Shown here in pieces: positions 24,405-32,318 of a stretch of DNA of 53,831 bases. Made by a program: the position numbers and the translations under genes. The stretch's first letter is position 1; each line of letters begins with the position of its first letter. The stretch is from Candidatus Kaiserbacteria bacterium (GTDB lineage: Bacteria > Patescibacteriota > Minisyncoccia > Phycocordibacterales > JABAAK01). The notes below the pieces were generated by a model. That model was not told the DNA's origin. It did not search any database and saw only the letters and a list, made by a program, of their open reading frames with translations. Where the stretch lies: positions 1 to 53,831 of the forward strand of contig JAPOOC010000004.1 in NCBI GenBank assembly GCA_026713605.1. Reading direction: 5' to 3'.

Positions 24405-25004
24405 ATGAAGAAAGTAAAAAAACATAAAATCAGCAGGCGACTGCAAGCACCACTGTTTGAAAATTGTCAAACACAGAAATTTGCTCTGCGTGAGCAACGG
24501 CGTGTTCCAAAGCGACGCAGAAGGTCGGCATCTGAGTATGGCAAGCAATTAGCCGAAAAACAGAAAATGCGCTACCTATACAGCGTCTCAGAGCGAGTAT
24601 TGAAAAACTATGTGAAAAAGGCGGTTGCGAACCAAAAAGCGTCAGCCGAGGAAGCACTCGCCGAGGTGGTAGAACGACGGTTGGACAATGTGGTGTACCA
24701 GCTCAATCTAGTGCCGACCAGGCGCATGGCGCGACAGCTCGTCTCCCACGGCCACTTTACGATAAATGGCAGGAAAACAACCGTCCCATCATACCAGGTG
24801 CGTGACACAGACACGGTCGGAATCCGGGAAGGGAGCACAAAAACAAAACTTTTTGAGGTGTTGCTTGCCGGAAACACAACGAAGTCACGCGTAGGGTGGG
24901 CTTCTTGGGATAGCAAGGCGCGCCAAGGCACGATCACCGGAAAACCAGTGATTGGCGAAACGGTATTTTCAATCCCGTCAATTCTTGAGTACTATTCCCG
25001 CTAA
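24405..25004 (+). CDS. rpsD: 30S ribosomal protein S4
   Basis: A 199-aa primary 16S rRNA-binding protein. The S4-domain part reads RRLDNVVYQLNLVPTRRMARQLVSHGHFTINGRKTTVPSYQV, with KQKMRYLYSVSERVLKNYV before it. Only one Cys is present near the N-terminus (FENCQTQK), so the four-Cys zinc site seen in some S4 proteins is absent. It lies between rpsK and rpoA as is usual. Confidence 0.96.
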   Translation: MKKVKKHKISRRLQAPLFENCQTQKFALREQRRVPKRRRRSASEYGKQLAEKQKMRYLYSVSERVLKNYVKKAVANQKASAEEALAEVVERRLDNVVYQLNLVPTRRMARQLVSHGHFTINGRKTTVPSYQVRDTDTVGIREGSTKTKLFEVLLAGNTTKSRVGWASWDSKARQGTITGKPVIGETVFSIPSILEYYSR

Positions 25005-25028
25005 ATTACAAATAAACATTTTTATATT

Positions 25029-25976
25029 ATGACAGAGTATATTAACATCGCTATTCCCTCCAAGCCAGAGATAGTACAGGAAACAGACACAGAGGGAACA
25101 TATGAGATCTCAAGCTTATACCCCGGATACGGAAACACGCTCGGCAACGCCCTGCGAAGGATGCTACTGTCCTCAATACCGGGAGTGGCAATTACCACCA
25201 TACGCATACAGGGGGTGCCGCACGAGTTTTCAGCACTGGATGGGATCAAGCAGGACGCACTCACCGTTATCGTGAATATGAAAAATATTCGCGTCAAGGC
25301 GAATACAGACACCTTCCCACAACGAATAGCATTGAAGAAGAAAGGAAAAGGTGTTGTTACTGCCGGGGACTTTGAAGCGCCGTCGCAGGTTGAAGTGATA
25401 AATAAGGATTTAGTCATAGCGGAGATCGCTGACGACAAAACAGAGTTACAGATAGAGGCAGATATACAACAAGGCATCGGCTTTCGCCCTCGAGAAGATT
25501 TTTCTGACGATTCAGAGGTCGGGTCAATTGTCGTGGATGCGATATTCTCCCCAGTGAAGCGGTCGTCGTATGAAGTAGAAAATATGCGAGTCGGCGAGAG
25601 AACCGATTTTAACCGCCTCTCTCTATTTATTGAAACTGACGGAACCATCACGCCCCGTGAGGCACTGGAAAAGGCACTGCGCACTATGCTAACACAGTTT
25701 GAGGCAATGCTTGGCTTCCAGTCAGAAAATAAAGAAAAAATGAAAGAAATAGAGCAGGAAGCAAATGAAAACATGAAGGTGATTGCAATACAGGATTTGG
25801 ATCTGAGTGCCACCATTGTGAACGCACTAGAAAAAAACAATATACAAACCGTTATGGACTTGCTGAAAAAGGGAGCAGCCGGTATTCGGGAGATACCTGG
25901 CATCGGCACGAAAGCGGTTGAGGAGATCACCGAGCGCCTTGAAGGGCGAGGGATAATCCTGAAAGACGGAGAGTAA
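25029..25976 (+). CDS. rpoA: RNA polymerase alpha subunit
   Basis: Scaffold for RNA polymerase assembly and upstream-element contact. The N-terminal domain shows FYPGxGxTLGNALRRxLLSSIPG as YPGYGNTLGNALRRMLLSSI, and GIKQDALTVIVNMKNI. The C-terminal domain (from about residue 240) has LDLSATIVNALEKNNIQTVMDLLKKGAAGIREIPGIGTKAVEEI. Length 315 is normal. The residues of the alpha-CTD helix-hairpin-helix are kept, so activator contact and UP-element binding remain possible. Confidence 0.97.
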   Translation: MTEYINIAIPSKPEIVQETDTEGTYEISSLYPGYGNTLGNALRRMLLSSIPGVAITTIRIQGVPHEFSALDGIKQDALTVIVNMKNIRVKANTDTFPQRIALKKKGKGVVTAGDFEAPSQVEVINKDLVIAEIADDKTELQIEADIQQGIGFRPREDFSDDSEVGSIVVDAIFSPVKRSSYEVENMRVGERTDFNRLSLFIETDGTITPREALEKALRTMLTQFEAMLGFQSENKEKMKEIEQEANENMKVIAIQDLDLSATIVNALEKNNIQTVMDLLKKGAAGIREIPGIGTKAVEEITERLEGRGIILKDGE

Positions 25977-25986
25977 CACAAACACC

Positions 25987-26340
25987 ATGGCATACCACAA
26001 AAGAGGGAGAAAATTTGGGAGAAAAAGAGATCAACGAAAGCAGCTGATGCGCTCTCTCGCGCGATCTGTTATACTACATATGCGGGTTCAAACCACAGAA
26101 GCACGCGCAAAAAGTATTCGCCCCTACCTTGAGAAAATTGTCACCAAGGCGGCAGTCAATGACTTGTCGACCAGGAGATTGCTATTGAGTCGTTTCAATA
26201 ATGACAAAATAGTGGTAAAAAAGTTACTTGAAGAGTTGGGGCCGAAATACAAAGAGCGAAACGGTGGGTACACCCGCATCACCAAGGTTGAATCTCGCCC
26301 GGGTTCGGGGCGGACAGTTGCGGTGATTGAGTTTGTATAA
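25987..26340 (+). CDS. rplQ: 50S ribosomal protein L17
   Basis: A 117-aa protein near the peptide exit tunnel. RKFGRKRDQRKQLMRSLARSVILHMRVQTTEARAKSIRPYLEKIVTKA is the family start, and GGYTRITKVESRPGSGRTVAVIEFV the family end. Located directly after rpoA, as usual. Confidence 0.97.
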   Translation: MAYHKRGRKFGRKRDQRKQLMRSLARSVILHMRVQTTEARAKSIRPYLEKIVTKAAVNDLSTRRLLLSRFNNDKIVVKKLLEELGPKYKERNGGYTRITKVESRPGSGRTVAVIEFV

Positions 26341-26348
26341 AAAGCAGT

Positions 26349-26708
26349 ATGGTAAACACACAAGAAAAAATAAGCATCAACGCAGCAGGGAAACGGCTCG
26401 GTTGTCTCGCATCTGAAATAGCGAATATGCTGAACGGTAAGCACACACCGGCATATGCGCCGAATAAAGCCCCCAATGTAGTGGTGGAGGTCTCCAATGC
26501 CGCACAGATGCAAATATCTGAAAAGAAAAAGGACAATAAAATATATGAGCGGTACACCGGATACTTTGGCGGGAGAAAAGAAATAACACTCGCGCAACTC
26601 ATAGAGAAGAAAGGGTATGGTGAAGCATTGCGCAAGGCAGTATATGGTATGTTGCCGGGCAATCGTTTGCGAAAAGTAAAGATGAAAAAATTACAGATTA
26701 ACGAATAA
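26349..26708 (+). CDS. rplM: 50S ribosomal protein L13, shortened
   Basis: An early-assembly 23S rRNA-binding protein. INAAGKRLGCLASEIANMLNGKHTPAYAPN, YTGYFGGRKEITLAQL and AVYGMLPGNRLRKVKMKKLQI match L13. At 119 aa it lacks roughly 14 residues at the N-terminus and 10-15 at the C-terminus compared with the common 142-aa form, in line with reduced CPR ribosomal proteins. Paired with rpsI 4 bp downstream. Confidence 0.95.
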   Translation: MVNTQEKISINAAGKRLGCLASEIANMLNGKHTPAYAPNKAPNVVVEVSNAAQMQISEKKKDNKIYERYTGYFGGRKEITLAQLIEKKGYGEALRKAVYGMLPGNRLRKVKMKKLQINE

Positions 26709-26712
26709 TAGT

Positions 26713-27126
26713 ATGTTAGAGAATCAAATAGAACGAGGGGGGTACATAGAAACCGTCGGACGGAGGAAAACCGCCGTCGCACGAGTACGCATTTCTAAGC
26801 TCGCAAGGGGGATCGTGGTAAACGGCAAGCCGATAGAGCAGTATCTGCCAACGCAGGAATTGGTCAAGACAGCAATGCAACCATTCCACGAAAAGGAGGC
26901 GTACAAAGAGTTCCTCGGGGCAACGGTGATCGTTAAAGGTGGCGGTTCATCAGCGCAAGCAGAGGCGATACGCCACGCACTGACCCGTGCATTTGTCGCG
27001 CATGAACCCACGGATAGAAAATTTTTCAAAGATTTAGGGTTTTTGACACGAGACCAGCGGAAGAAAGAACGGAAGAAGTTCGGCCTCAAAAAAGCCCGCC
27101 GCGCACCACAGTGGAGTAAGAGGTAG
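26713..27126 (+). CDS. rpsI: 30S ribosomal protein S9
   Basis: A 137-aa protein whose C-terminal tail reaches the P-site tRNA. YIETVGRRKTAVARVRISK, GKPIEQYLPTQELV, KGGGSSAQAEAIRHALTRAFVAHEP and the end KKARRAPQWSKR match the family, including the final Lys-Arg. It is the last gene of the operon. About 110 bp separate it from the next regulatory structure, and no clear terminator is seen. Confidence 0.97.
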   Translation: MLENQIERGGYIETVGRRKTAVARVRISKLARGIVVNGKPIEQYLPTQELVKTAMQPFHEKEAYKEFLGATVIVKGGGSSAQAEAIRHALTRAFVAHEPTDRKFFKDLGFLTRDQRKKERKKFGLKKARRAPQWSKR

Positions 27127-27258
27127 CGGTCATATGTCTATCAGATCTCCAAAGATAGCAAATACCTTATACCACAAGAGGCTCCGCAACATTTTTTCCA
27201 AAGCATTAAAAAACCCTATAAAATCAAGACCTTCTCCCATAATCTAGCCATAAGGCAA

Positions 27259-27335
27259 AAATATAGAACACCAAACACTCTATTCGTTTCATTTTAATGA
27301 AAACGAAATCATCTTGTGTTTGGTGTTCTATATTT
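27259..27335 (+). promoter_or_regulatory. 5' leader hairpin of unit B
   Basis: A 20-bp perfect inverted repeat (27259-27278 with 27316-27335) encloses a smaller hairpin (CGTTTCAT with ATGAAAACG). A CATAAT box lies at 27238-27243, placing transcription start near 27250. The Shine-Dalgarno AAGGAG and ATG follow directly. Arm sequence includes AACACCAAACAC, GT/CA-rich like units C and D. Confidence 0.75.
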
Positions 27336-27351
27336 TTGCAAGGAGAAAAAA

Positions 27352-27792
27352 ATGGCAGCAAAAGTGAAACACCTACACAACTCCCAGCTCCGAGGGTTAG
27401 CGGGCGGCACTAGCCGCATCGCTAAAGATGCGGCACGGGAATTGGCGCGCCGCGCGGAGCAGCGCGAACAAATTCGAAAAGAGGCAAACTGCCGTGGACA
27501 TGTTTGGACACGCCACATGCGCCCCGCATATCCCGGTATGCGGGGTATAGAGGTGCAGGGAAGCCGTGTGCGGTGCGAGTCCTGCGACACGCATAGAAAC
27601 CTGCACATCGGGTGCTGCGACGACCCGCGGATAGAGGAAATCGTCCCGGAAGGGGACGATTTTCTCTGCTCCTGCAGGAGCTGCGGAGAGATTAGCATTG
27701 CCACTCTCTCCAAGAGAGAAATGAGACCTGCGTCCAGGAAAAGGTGGCACTCAACAACGAGGACCTATCAGCGCAGGGATAGGCACTCGTAA
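27352..27792 (+). CDS. hypothetical basic Cys-rich protein of hairpin unit B, 146 aa
   Basis: I do not recognise this protein. It is very basic and rich in Arg, His and Cys. A helical N-terminal half (RIAKDAARELARRAEQREQI) is followed by a Cys-rich part: VRCESCDTH (CxxC), IGCCDD, and FLCSCRSCGE (CxCxxC). The pattern suggests a zinc ribbon or treble-clef-like fold for nucleic-acid binding. The end is RKRWHSTTRTYQRRDRHS. No signal peptide. Codons end mainly in C/G. The start at 27352 has AAGGAG 7 bases upstream. Monocistronic, bounded by the leader hairpin and a strong terminator. Confidence 0.75.
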   Translation: MAAKVKHLHNSQLRGLAGGTSRIAKDAARELARRAEQREQIRKEANCRGHVWTRHMRPAYPGMRGIEVQGSRVRCESCDTHRNLHIGCCDDPRIEEIVPEGDDFLCSCRSCGEISIATLSKREMRPASRKRWHSTTRTYQRRDRHS

Positions 27793-27824
27793 AAAAAAGG
27801 CCGTGAGGATTGGCCTTAAACCTC

Positions 27825-27857
27825 AAACCCACAGTTGAAAAAAACTGTGGGTTTTTT
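27825..27857 (+). terminator. intrinsic terminator of unit B
   Basis: AAACCCACAGTT pairs perfectly with AACTGTGGGTTT across a 6-base A-rich loop, followed by TTT. Another hairpin (AAGGCC/GGCCTT, 27797-27817) precedes it. Confidence 0.85.
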
Positions 27858-27913
27858 GTATGCCCACACCTCACCTGAGGTGATTATACAAGGAAAACGC
27901 ACCTTGTTCCTTG

Positions 27914-28410
27914 TTAATGAGACCACTGCCTATCCCTCTTCTTCTGACCGTGTCGCCTCTTATGATCCATACGGCTTTGTGCTGCCCGGTTTCGTTTGCG
28001 CTGTATTTTTTCCCTTTTCCTCTCTCTTTCCTCTTCTGATTTTTCATTTGGGTGAGGGTTCAGCACCTTTTCAATTGCATTATTCAATCGCTTGAAAGCG
28101 GCTTTCTCATTCTGTTCTTACTCTTAAATTGTTTTGCGCGTATGATAATATCTCCCGCTTCATTCATTTTCACAAGAGCGTTAAGTGCGTCCGCCCTGTC
28201 CTGAACTTCCGGACTCAGGTACATAATGTTAACACGCATATCAACAGCTGTTTTGTTTCTGTTTACATTTTGTCCACCGCTTTTTGAGCCAGGGTTAATC
28301 GGGGTGAGGACAATATCCCTATCTCGCAAATGCGCTAAATGCGGATACTTCTTATACTCCGCAACCGCTCTGTGCTCAACACGATTAAGGTTAAAAAACT
28401 TACTCTTCAT
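27914..28410 (-). pseudogene. arfB: ArfB-like peptidyl-tRNA hydrolase broken by a one-base frameshift
   Basis: ArfB-type proteins rescue stalled ribosomes by hydrolysing peptidyl-tRNA with a GGQ motif. From 28410 the minus strand reads MKSKFFNLNR... and GSKSGGQNVNRNKTAVDMRVNI (GGQ at residues 45-47), DIIIRAKQFKSK, then stops at 28084. In the next frame the expected continuation follows without a break: QNEKAAFKRLNNAIEKVL and a long Arg/Lys-rich tail ending DRQWSH at 27914. The switch lies at about 28114-28119. One extra base in the AAGAACAG stretch would restore a normal protein of about 165 aa. No slippery heptamer is seen. It may be a recent mutation or a sequence error. Confidence 0.8.
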
Positions 28411-28468
28411 AATACTACACATAGTATGCTCTGGTATTTCAGATCTATTGTGTGGTGTGTGGAAAAAC

Positions 28469-28504
28469 AATACAGCCCCGAGGATTACTCCTCAGGGCTG
28501 TATT
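28469..28504. terminator. bidirectional terminator
   Basis: AATACAGCCCCGAGGA pairs with TCCTCAGGGCTGTATT across TTAC, with one mismatch. It lies between the divergently placed arfB-like gene start and the end of the 28562 gene, and probably serves the latter. Confidence 0.65.
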
Positions 28505-28561
28505 GCTGTACTGTAATATCGTTTTCAGATAGGTAGCACCTAGTCACAGTTTCGTTCAGGA

Positions 28562-29665
28562 TTACTGCAGACGAAAAAGGTTTTTGAAGAAATTAGCGAT
28601 CTTCTTGAAAAGGTTGGTGAAAAAGTTTCCGGAGGTACTTTCGCCACCATCTTTCCCGTCTTGATCGTTCCGGATAATCTCTCCATTATTCCCTGCGTCA
28701 GAGTTAGATCCTGTTGCAACTGTGTTCTTCGGTGTTACACAATCTGTAACGGTAATCTTACCAAGTGCATTAGGTGTAATGCTGTTGATAAGGTTTCTTG
28801 TTTGCGCGTCTACCACCCCGGTGACCGGGATATGGTACGCTGACTGAAAACGCTCCAACGCTGCAAGTGTTCGCGGACCGAAATATGAAGTTTCCTGTCC
28901 GGGTGAACCTGCGCCAATTGTTGCAAGCGTGAAGCCGTTTCGGTTCAGAAACTGTTGTAAGTTCTTAACCGTTGGACCACACGAATCACAACCAAAGTCG
29001 TCAGTGGTGTTTCCTGTCAGTGCTGCGATTTGCTGTTGTAACACAGCAACTTGCCTTTGGAGATCAGCAATGTTTCGCATAATCGTGTCCTGTTTTCTGG
29101 TGGCATGCCTTTTGTCAGTTTGTACCGCTGTAACAACACGAGTGGTGTCAACAGGGTGTCCGACAAAGACAACCTCCAAATCCGGCGTGAGGTACGAAGT
29201 CACCTTCGTAACAACCGCATCAGAGGTTGATGGGTACCCAGAGAAGACGGTCTCCAAGTCAGGAGCAGAGTAGTGTACTTTGCTCGTAACTGGAAAACGC
29301 AACTCCGACCGAACCATAAAGGTTTCTGATGCAGGTACTTCCGCAACATATACCACAGCTTCTGAAGAAGTAGGCAGGTTGCGTACAACCTGGCTTGACT
29401 CCTTCGCAGCAACAGTAGTGTGTGGATGACCCACAAAAACAACCTCTGCGTCAGGGATAGTAAGAGAGACATGCTGCACGACAGTAGTCGGTGCAGGAGT
29501 GTTCTCAAATACGGTCTCTAAGCTCGGAGCAGTGTAAGAAACACTGCGTGCAACCGGGAAAAACAGTTCTGATTGTGCGAATACTTTACTACCCACCAAA
29601 GGGGTAGCAACACAAACAATAACCGCTACGATAATCAGTAACGAGTTTTTACACGCGTTACTCAT
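28562..29665 (-). CDS. secreted peptidoglycan-binding protein with internal repeats
   Basis: A 367-aa protein. The signal peptide (SLLIIVAVIVCVATPLVGSKVFAQ) ends near residue 31. Residues 32-190 hold alternating short repeats: SYTAPSLETVFENTPAPT, LTIPDAEVVFVGHPHTT, HYSAPDLETVFSGYPSTS, YLTPDLEVVFVGHPVDT. A coiled-coil stretch (IADLQRQVAVLQQQIAAL) links them to a PG_binding_1 domain (VKNLQQFLNRNGFTLATIGAGSPG...RTLAALERFQSAYHIPVTGVVDAQT), as in many Parcubacteria surface proteins. The tail ends in an amphipathic FFTNLFKKIANFFKNLFR. It probably binds the cell wall. The ATG at 29665 is chosen by the signal peptide. Confidence 0.85.
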   Translation of the reverse strand: MSNACKNSLLIIVAVIVCVATPLVGSKVFAQSELFFPVARSVSYTAPSLETVFENTPAPTTVVQHVSLTIPDAEVVFVGHPHTTVAAKESSQVVRNLPTSSEAVVYVAEVPASETFMVRSELRFPVTSKVHYSAPDLETVFSGYPSTSDAVVTKVTSYLTPDLEVVFVGHPVDTTRVVTAVQTDKRHATRKQDTIMRNIADLQRQVAVLQQQIAALTGNTTDDFGCDSCGPTVKNLQQFLNRNGFTLATIGAGSPGQETSYFGPRTLAALERFQSAYHIPVTGVVDAQTRNLINSITPNALGKITVTDCVTPKNTVATGSNSDAGNNGEIIRNDQDGKDGGESTSGNFFTNLFKKIANFFKNLFRLQ

Positions 29666-29898
29666 AATATAGTTAGTTAGATTAATAATAGGTGAAAGAG
29701 CGCAAAAAGAACGGTACAAGGGTCAGCAGAAAGAGGTATGGTGTGTACTGCTTTCTGGCATAAACTACCTTTATTTTGCCATATTTTACCAAAATAGGCA
29801 AGTTGACAAAATAGAGAAATATAGCATAAAAGATAGCAAAAAAAGCAATAAAATAAAGGTTTTTTGCAATACATCGGGTAATAAGCAATAGCATATAT
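29666..29898. other. AT-rich intergenic region with long-range inverted repeat
   Basis: No gene is seen. ACCTTTATTTT (29767-29777) is inverted at 29850-29860. TTGACA at 29803 has no clear -10. TATTAT-like boxes before 29665 may drive the peptidoglycan-binding gene leftwards. Confidence 0.4.
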
Positions 29899-29927
29899 TT
29901 GACAATAAAGCAATTATTATATATAAT
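29899..29927 (+). promoter_or_regulatory. consensus sigma-70 promoter of lipoprotein unit C
   Basis: TTGACA (29899), exactly 17 bases, TATAAT (29922). Full consensus at both boxes, the strongest promoter seen in the window. Start expected near 29934. Confidence 0.85.
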
Positions 29928-29951
29928 TATAGCAATGTAAGTCGTGTTTTA

Positions 29952-30015
29952 TGGTGTGTGGTTCGTTGGTCTATTACAATAATTGTTAAAGCTTAAAGCA
30001 GAGAACCACACACCA
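29952..30015 (+). promoter_or_regulatory. 5' leader hairpin of unit C
   Basis: TGGTGTGTGGTTC (29952-29964) is perfectly inverted at 30003-30015. ACAATAATTGT in the loop can form a small inner stem. It lies about 18 bases from the predicted mRNA start. The Shine-Dalgarno AAAGGAG and ATG are 60 bases downstream. Confidence 0.75.
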
Positions 30016-30084
30016 TGGTTGGAAAAATCAAAAAAAATTGAAAAAAGACCTCCCGCGTTTGGGATAGGCAAAAAGGAGAAAGAA

Positions 30085-31416
30085 ATGAAAAGTTTAAAGG
30101 GAATTTTTATCGTTTTGATCGCCATCGTGGCGACCATAATTGTGGGTTGTGACAACATGTCCAACCCGGTCTCACCCTCACCAGCAACCCCCACAACAAT
30201 GGGGGAACTGAAACAGGCAGCCACAACTCGCGCCGGCGGAATCAGCGCCGAAGGAGTTGAGGTTGTCAGCGGCGGCTCCGCCGCCGCCCCCAGCATCGTC
30301 AAGCAGATCGATGCTGAAGGCACACTCACCGTTTCTCTGTCTCACATTGAGACAGAAGAAGATGGCGACGAAATCATCGCCATCACCGCAAAAAGCGGAC
30401 AATTTGTCGGAAACGACAAATTCCGCTTCTACGCGGGTGGACGGTACCTCGGTAGGGTCACCCTGCCAGAGGACGCGGTCCTCATAGAGCTGCACATCCG
30501 CATGGATGATGCAGATCTCGGAACCGGGGAGAGCAACATTGAGGTCGAGGTCTCCCGCAACGGCAGAATCATCGCCGACGCGGAACTCGCCCTTGACCGG
30601 GCAATCCCCGGCCCTCGTCTTGAAGAAGCCAGAATCGGCGAATTCGCCGATGAGGTCGTCCTCGTATTCTCCGAAGATGTTGACGCTTTCCACGCCATCA
30701 AGGACAACCTCCGGGTTGTCAATGGCAGTGGCGAGGTGTTACAGATTCGGAGTTTCGGCGAAAACGCAGATGAGATCACACTCATCATGCGAAAAGATCT
30801 CAGCGTCGGCGAGTACACCATCACCTACAGCGGTGAAGGTGGACTTGAGTCGCTAAGTGGCGAACCTCTTCGCCAGTTCTCAACCACGCTGGTGGTTGGG
30901 GACGGAGATGCGGCTGACGAAGAGCCAACCGAAGACACGGCCGTATGGAAGACCATCCCCCACGGGCTATATAGCTCAGGGGATCAATTCCTGGTCGCCC
31001 TTGACGCCTTCGGCTACCTCCCGAGCAATTGGACTCGGGAGATCCTTGGAACGATCATGTTCCAAGTCCAGAGTGAGGTCGGCACCACCGACCTCTACCG
31101 CGTAACCGCGGCAGATCTCGGACTGAACGCGCCTTACTCGGCGAAGGATATTATCCTCGCTGTGGCAGGCGCCGGGTACCAACTGGTGCCAAGCGAGACG
31201 GCAGCGCAGCTCCGCCTCCTCATGCCGGAGCAGCCAGTAGGGGAAACCTTGCTGGTCGTGTCCGGCCCGCTGAACCGCCCCGGGCAAACGAGCAAATATA
31301 TGCTCGCCCTCGGCGGCGGCAACGCGGAACACCCCGGCAAACACCTGTTTGCCGTGGGTGTTGAAGAAACCCTGAACTCCGGGGAGTACCCGGAGTTCAT
31401 CGTGACCAAACAATAA
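30085..31416 (+). CDS. lipoprotein with Ig-like region and unknown C-terminal domain (unit C)
   Basis: A 443-aa lipoprotein. The signal ends in VATIIVGC with lipidated Cys22, followed by a Ser/Pro/Thr linker. Residues about 180-295 resemble a bacterial Ig-like domain of the SbsA/Big_5 type (VVLVFSEDVDAFHAI, GEYTITYSGEGGLESLSGE). The last 145 residues (from VWKTIPHGLYSSGDQ) are shared with the next gene: FGTIMFQ-like LGTIMFQVQSE, SETAAQLRLL, QPVGETLLVVSGPLN. I do not recognise that domain. The codons are strikingly C/G-ending. It has its own consensus promoter, leader hairpin, Shine-Dalgarno and terminator. Probably an abundant surface protein. Confidence 0.85.
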   Translation: MKSLKGIFIVLIAIVATIIVGCDNMSNPVSPSPATPTTMGELKQAATTRAGGISAEGVEVVSGGSAAAPSIVKQIDAEGTLTVSLSHIETEEDGDEIIAITAKSGQFVGNDKFRFYAGGRYLGRVTLPEDAVLIELHIRMDDADLGTGESNIEVEVSRNGRIIADAELALDRAIPGPRLEEARIGEFADEVVLVFSEDVDAFHAIKDNLRVVNGSGEVLQIRSFGENADEITLIMRKDLSVGEYTITYSGEGGLESLSGEPLRQFSTTLVVGDGDAADEEPTEDTAVWKTIPHGLYSSGDQFLVALDAFGYLPSNWTREILGTIMFQVQSEVGTTDLYRVTAADLGLNAPYSAKDIILAVAGAGYQLVPSETAAQLRLLMPEQPVGETLLVVSGPLNRPGQTSKYMLALGGGNAEHPGKHLFAVGVEETLNSGEYPEFIVTKQ

Positions 31417-31429
31417 CTTGTTCTTTTTG

Positions 31430-31456
31430 AGGCGCGCCTTACGGCGCGCCTTTTTC
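31430..31456 (+). terminator. intrinsic terminator of unit C
   Basis: AGGCGCGCC and GGCGCGCCT pair across TTAC, followed by a T run. The same GGCGCGCC pair is used in unit D. Confidence 0.9.
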
Positions 31457-31519
31457 TATGCAGAAAAAACCACACGAAAACCACCAAGTACTGGCTTTCC
31501 TACACTATTACCTAAATAT

Positions 31520-31548
31520 TGGACAAATCAAGGGTTTTCGTGTATAAT
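31520..31548 (+). promoter_or_regulatory. sigma-70 promoter of lipoprotein unit D
   Basis: TGGACA (31520), 17 bases, TATAAT (31543). Start expected near 31555, directly before the hairpin. Confidence 0.75.
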
Positions 31549-31559
31549 TAAAGCAAATG

Positions 31560-31603
31560 GTGTGTAGTGTAATTGTTCGTTAACAAAGACGAAAACTACA
31601 CAC
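31560..31603 (+). promoter_or_regulatory. 5' leader hairpin of unit D
   Basis: GTGTGTAGT (31560-31568) is inverted at 31595-31603, and TGGT/ACCA flank it. Inside, TTGTT and AACAA pair across CGTT. The left arm TGGTGTGTAGT resembles TGGTGTGTGGT of unit C. Confidence 0.7.
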
Positions 31604-31633
31604 TACCAACTTAAGGAAAAAAGGAGAACTGAA

Positions 31634-32299
31634 ATGAGAAAAATTTTTCTCATGGTAGCCATGACCTTGGTTGCCATCACAATTGGCTGCGGCGACGCAG
31701 TCAACCCCGTCGCAGAAAGCGACGAAGACCCTCGCTGGATCCAAGAAGAGGGTGCCCATACTTTCAGTGTGGACACCGAAACCACGACCACGATCCGGGG
31801 CGGCACATGGATGACCGTCCCCCACGGGCTCCTTGACTCTGGCGATGACCACATGAACGCCCTCATCAATGAGGGCTTCAGAGTGGATCACCAAGGCGAG
31901 AGAATTTTTGGAACAATCATGTTCCAAACGGCCAAGGAAGAGGGTGAAACAACCCTCGGGCGTGTGAAAATCGCCGACCTGTTCCCAGAAGGGACAGGGT
32001 CGGTAACGCCGCAGGAGATCTACGACGCCGTCCGGCGAAGTGAGATCTTCGAGCCAGCACTGCCGGAGACGGCAGCACAAGTCCGGAGGCTGTACACCAA
32101 CCAACCGGCAGGGGAAACCTTGCTGGTGGTGTCCCACCGCATGAATGCGGTGAAGAGTGAAGAGAAGTGGCAATTCGCTCTTTACAACAGCGGTACTGGC
32201 GACGAGCCAGTACAGGGGCTTCGGTCAATCCAGATGTCCGAAAAGCTGGACTCGGACATCGTTGAAGTTGTCGTTGCCGTCAAAAGCAGCGACGAGTAG
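31634..32299 (+). CDS. lipoprotein, short paralogue with the same C-terminal domain (unit D)
   Basis: A 221-aa lipoprotein. The signal MRKIFLMVAMTLVAITIGC gives lipidated Cys19. After about 35 linker residues the protein consists of the domain shared with the preceding gene: TWMTVPHGLLDSGDDHMNAL, FGTIMFQTAKEEGETTLGRV, LPETAAQVRRLYTNQPAGET, LLVVSHRMNAVKSEEKWQFAL. It lacks the Ig-like region. The start has AAAGGAGAA upstream. High C/G third-position use, as in units A to C. The pair looks like a duplication with gain or loss of the middle domain. Confidence 0.85.
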   Translation: MRKIFLMVAMTLVAITIGCGDAVNPVAESDEDPRWIQEEGAHTFSVDTETTTTIRGGTWMTVPHGLLDSGDDHMNALINEGFRVDHQGERIFGTIMFQTAKEEGETTLGRVKIADLFPEGTGSVTPQEIYDAVRRSEIFEPALPETAAQVRRLYTNQPAGETLLVVSHRMNAVKSEEKWQFALYNSGTGDEPVQGLRSIQMSEKLDSDIVEVVVAVKSSDE

Positions 32300-32318
32300 G
32301 TAGTTTGAACTCTTTAAC

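Noticed and set aside
25022-25993. Long minus-strand reading frame over rpoA
   Set aside because: It mirrors the codons of rpoA exactly over its full length and has a Ser/Ile-rich composition typical of an antisense shadow.
28080-28125. Programmed -1 frameshifting of the ArfB-like gene
   Set aside because: No X-XXY-YYZ slippery heptamer lies in frame at the junction, and this family is not known to use programmed shifting.
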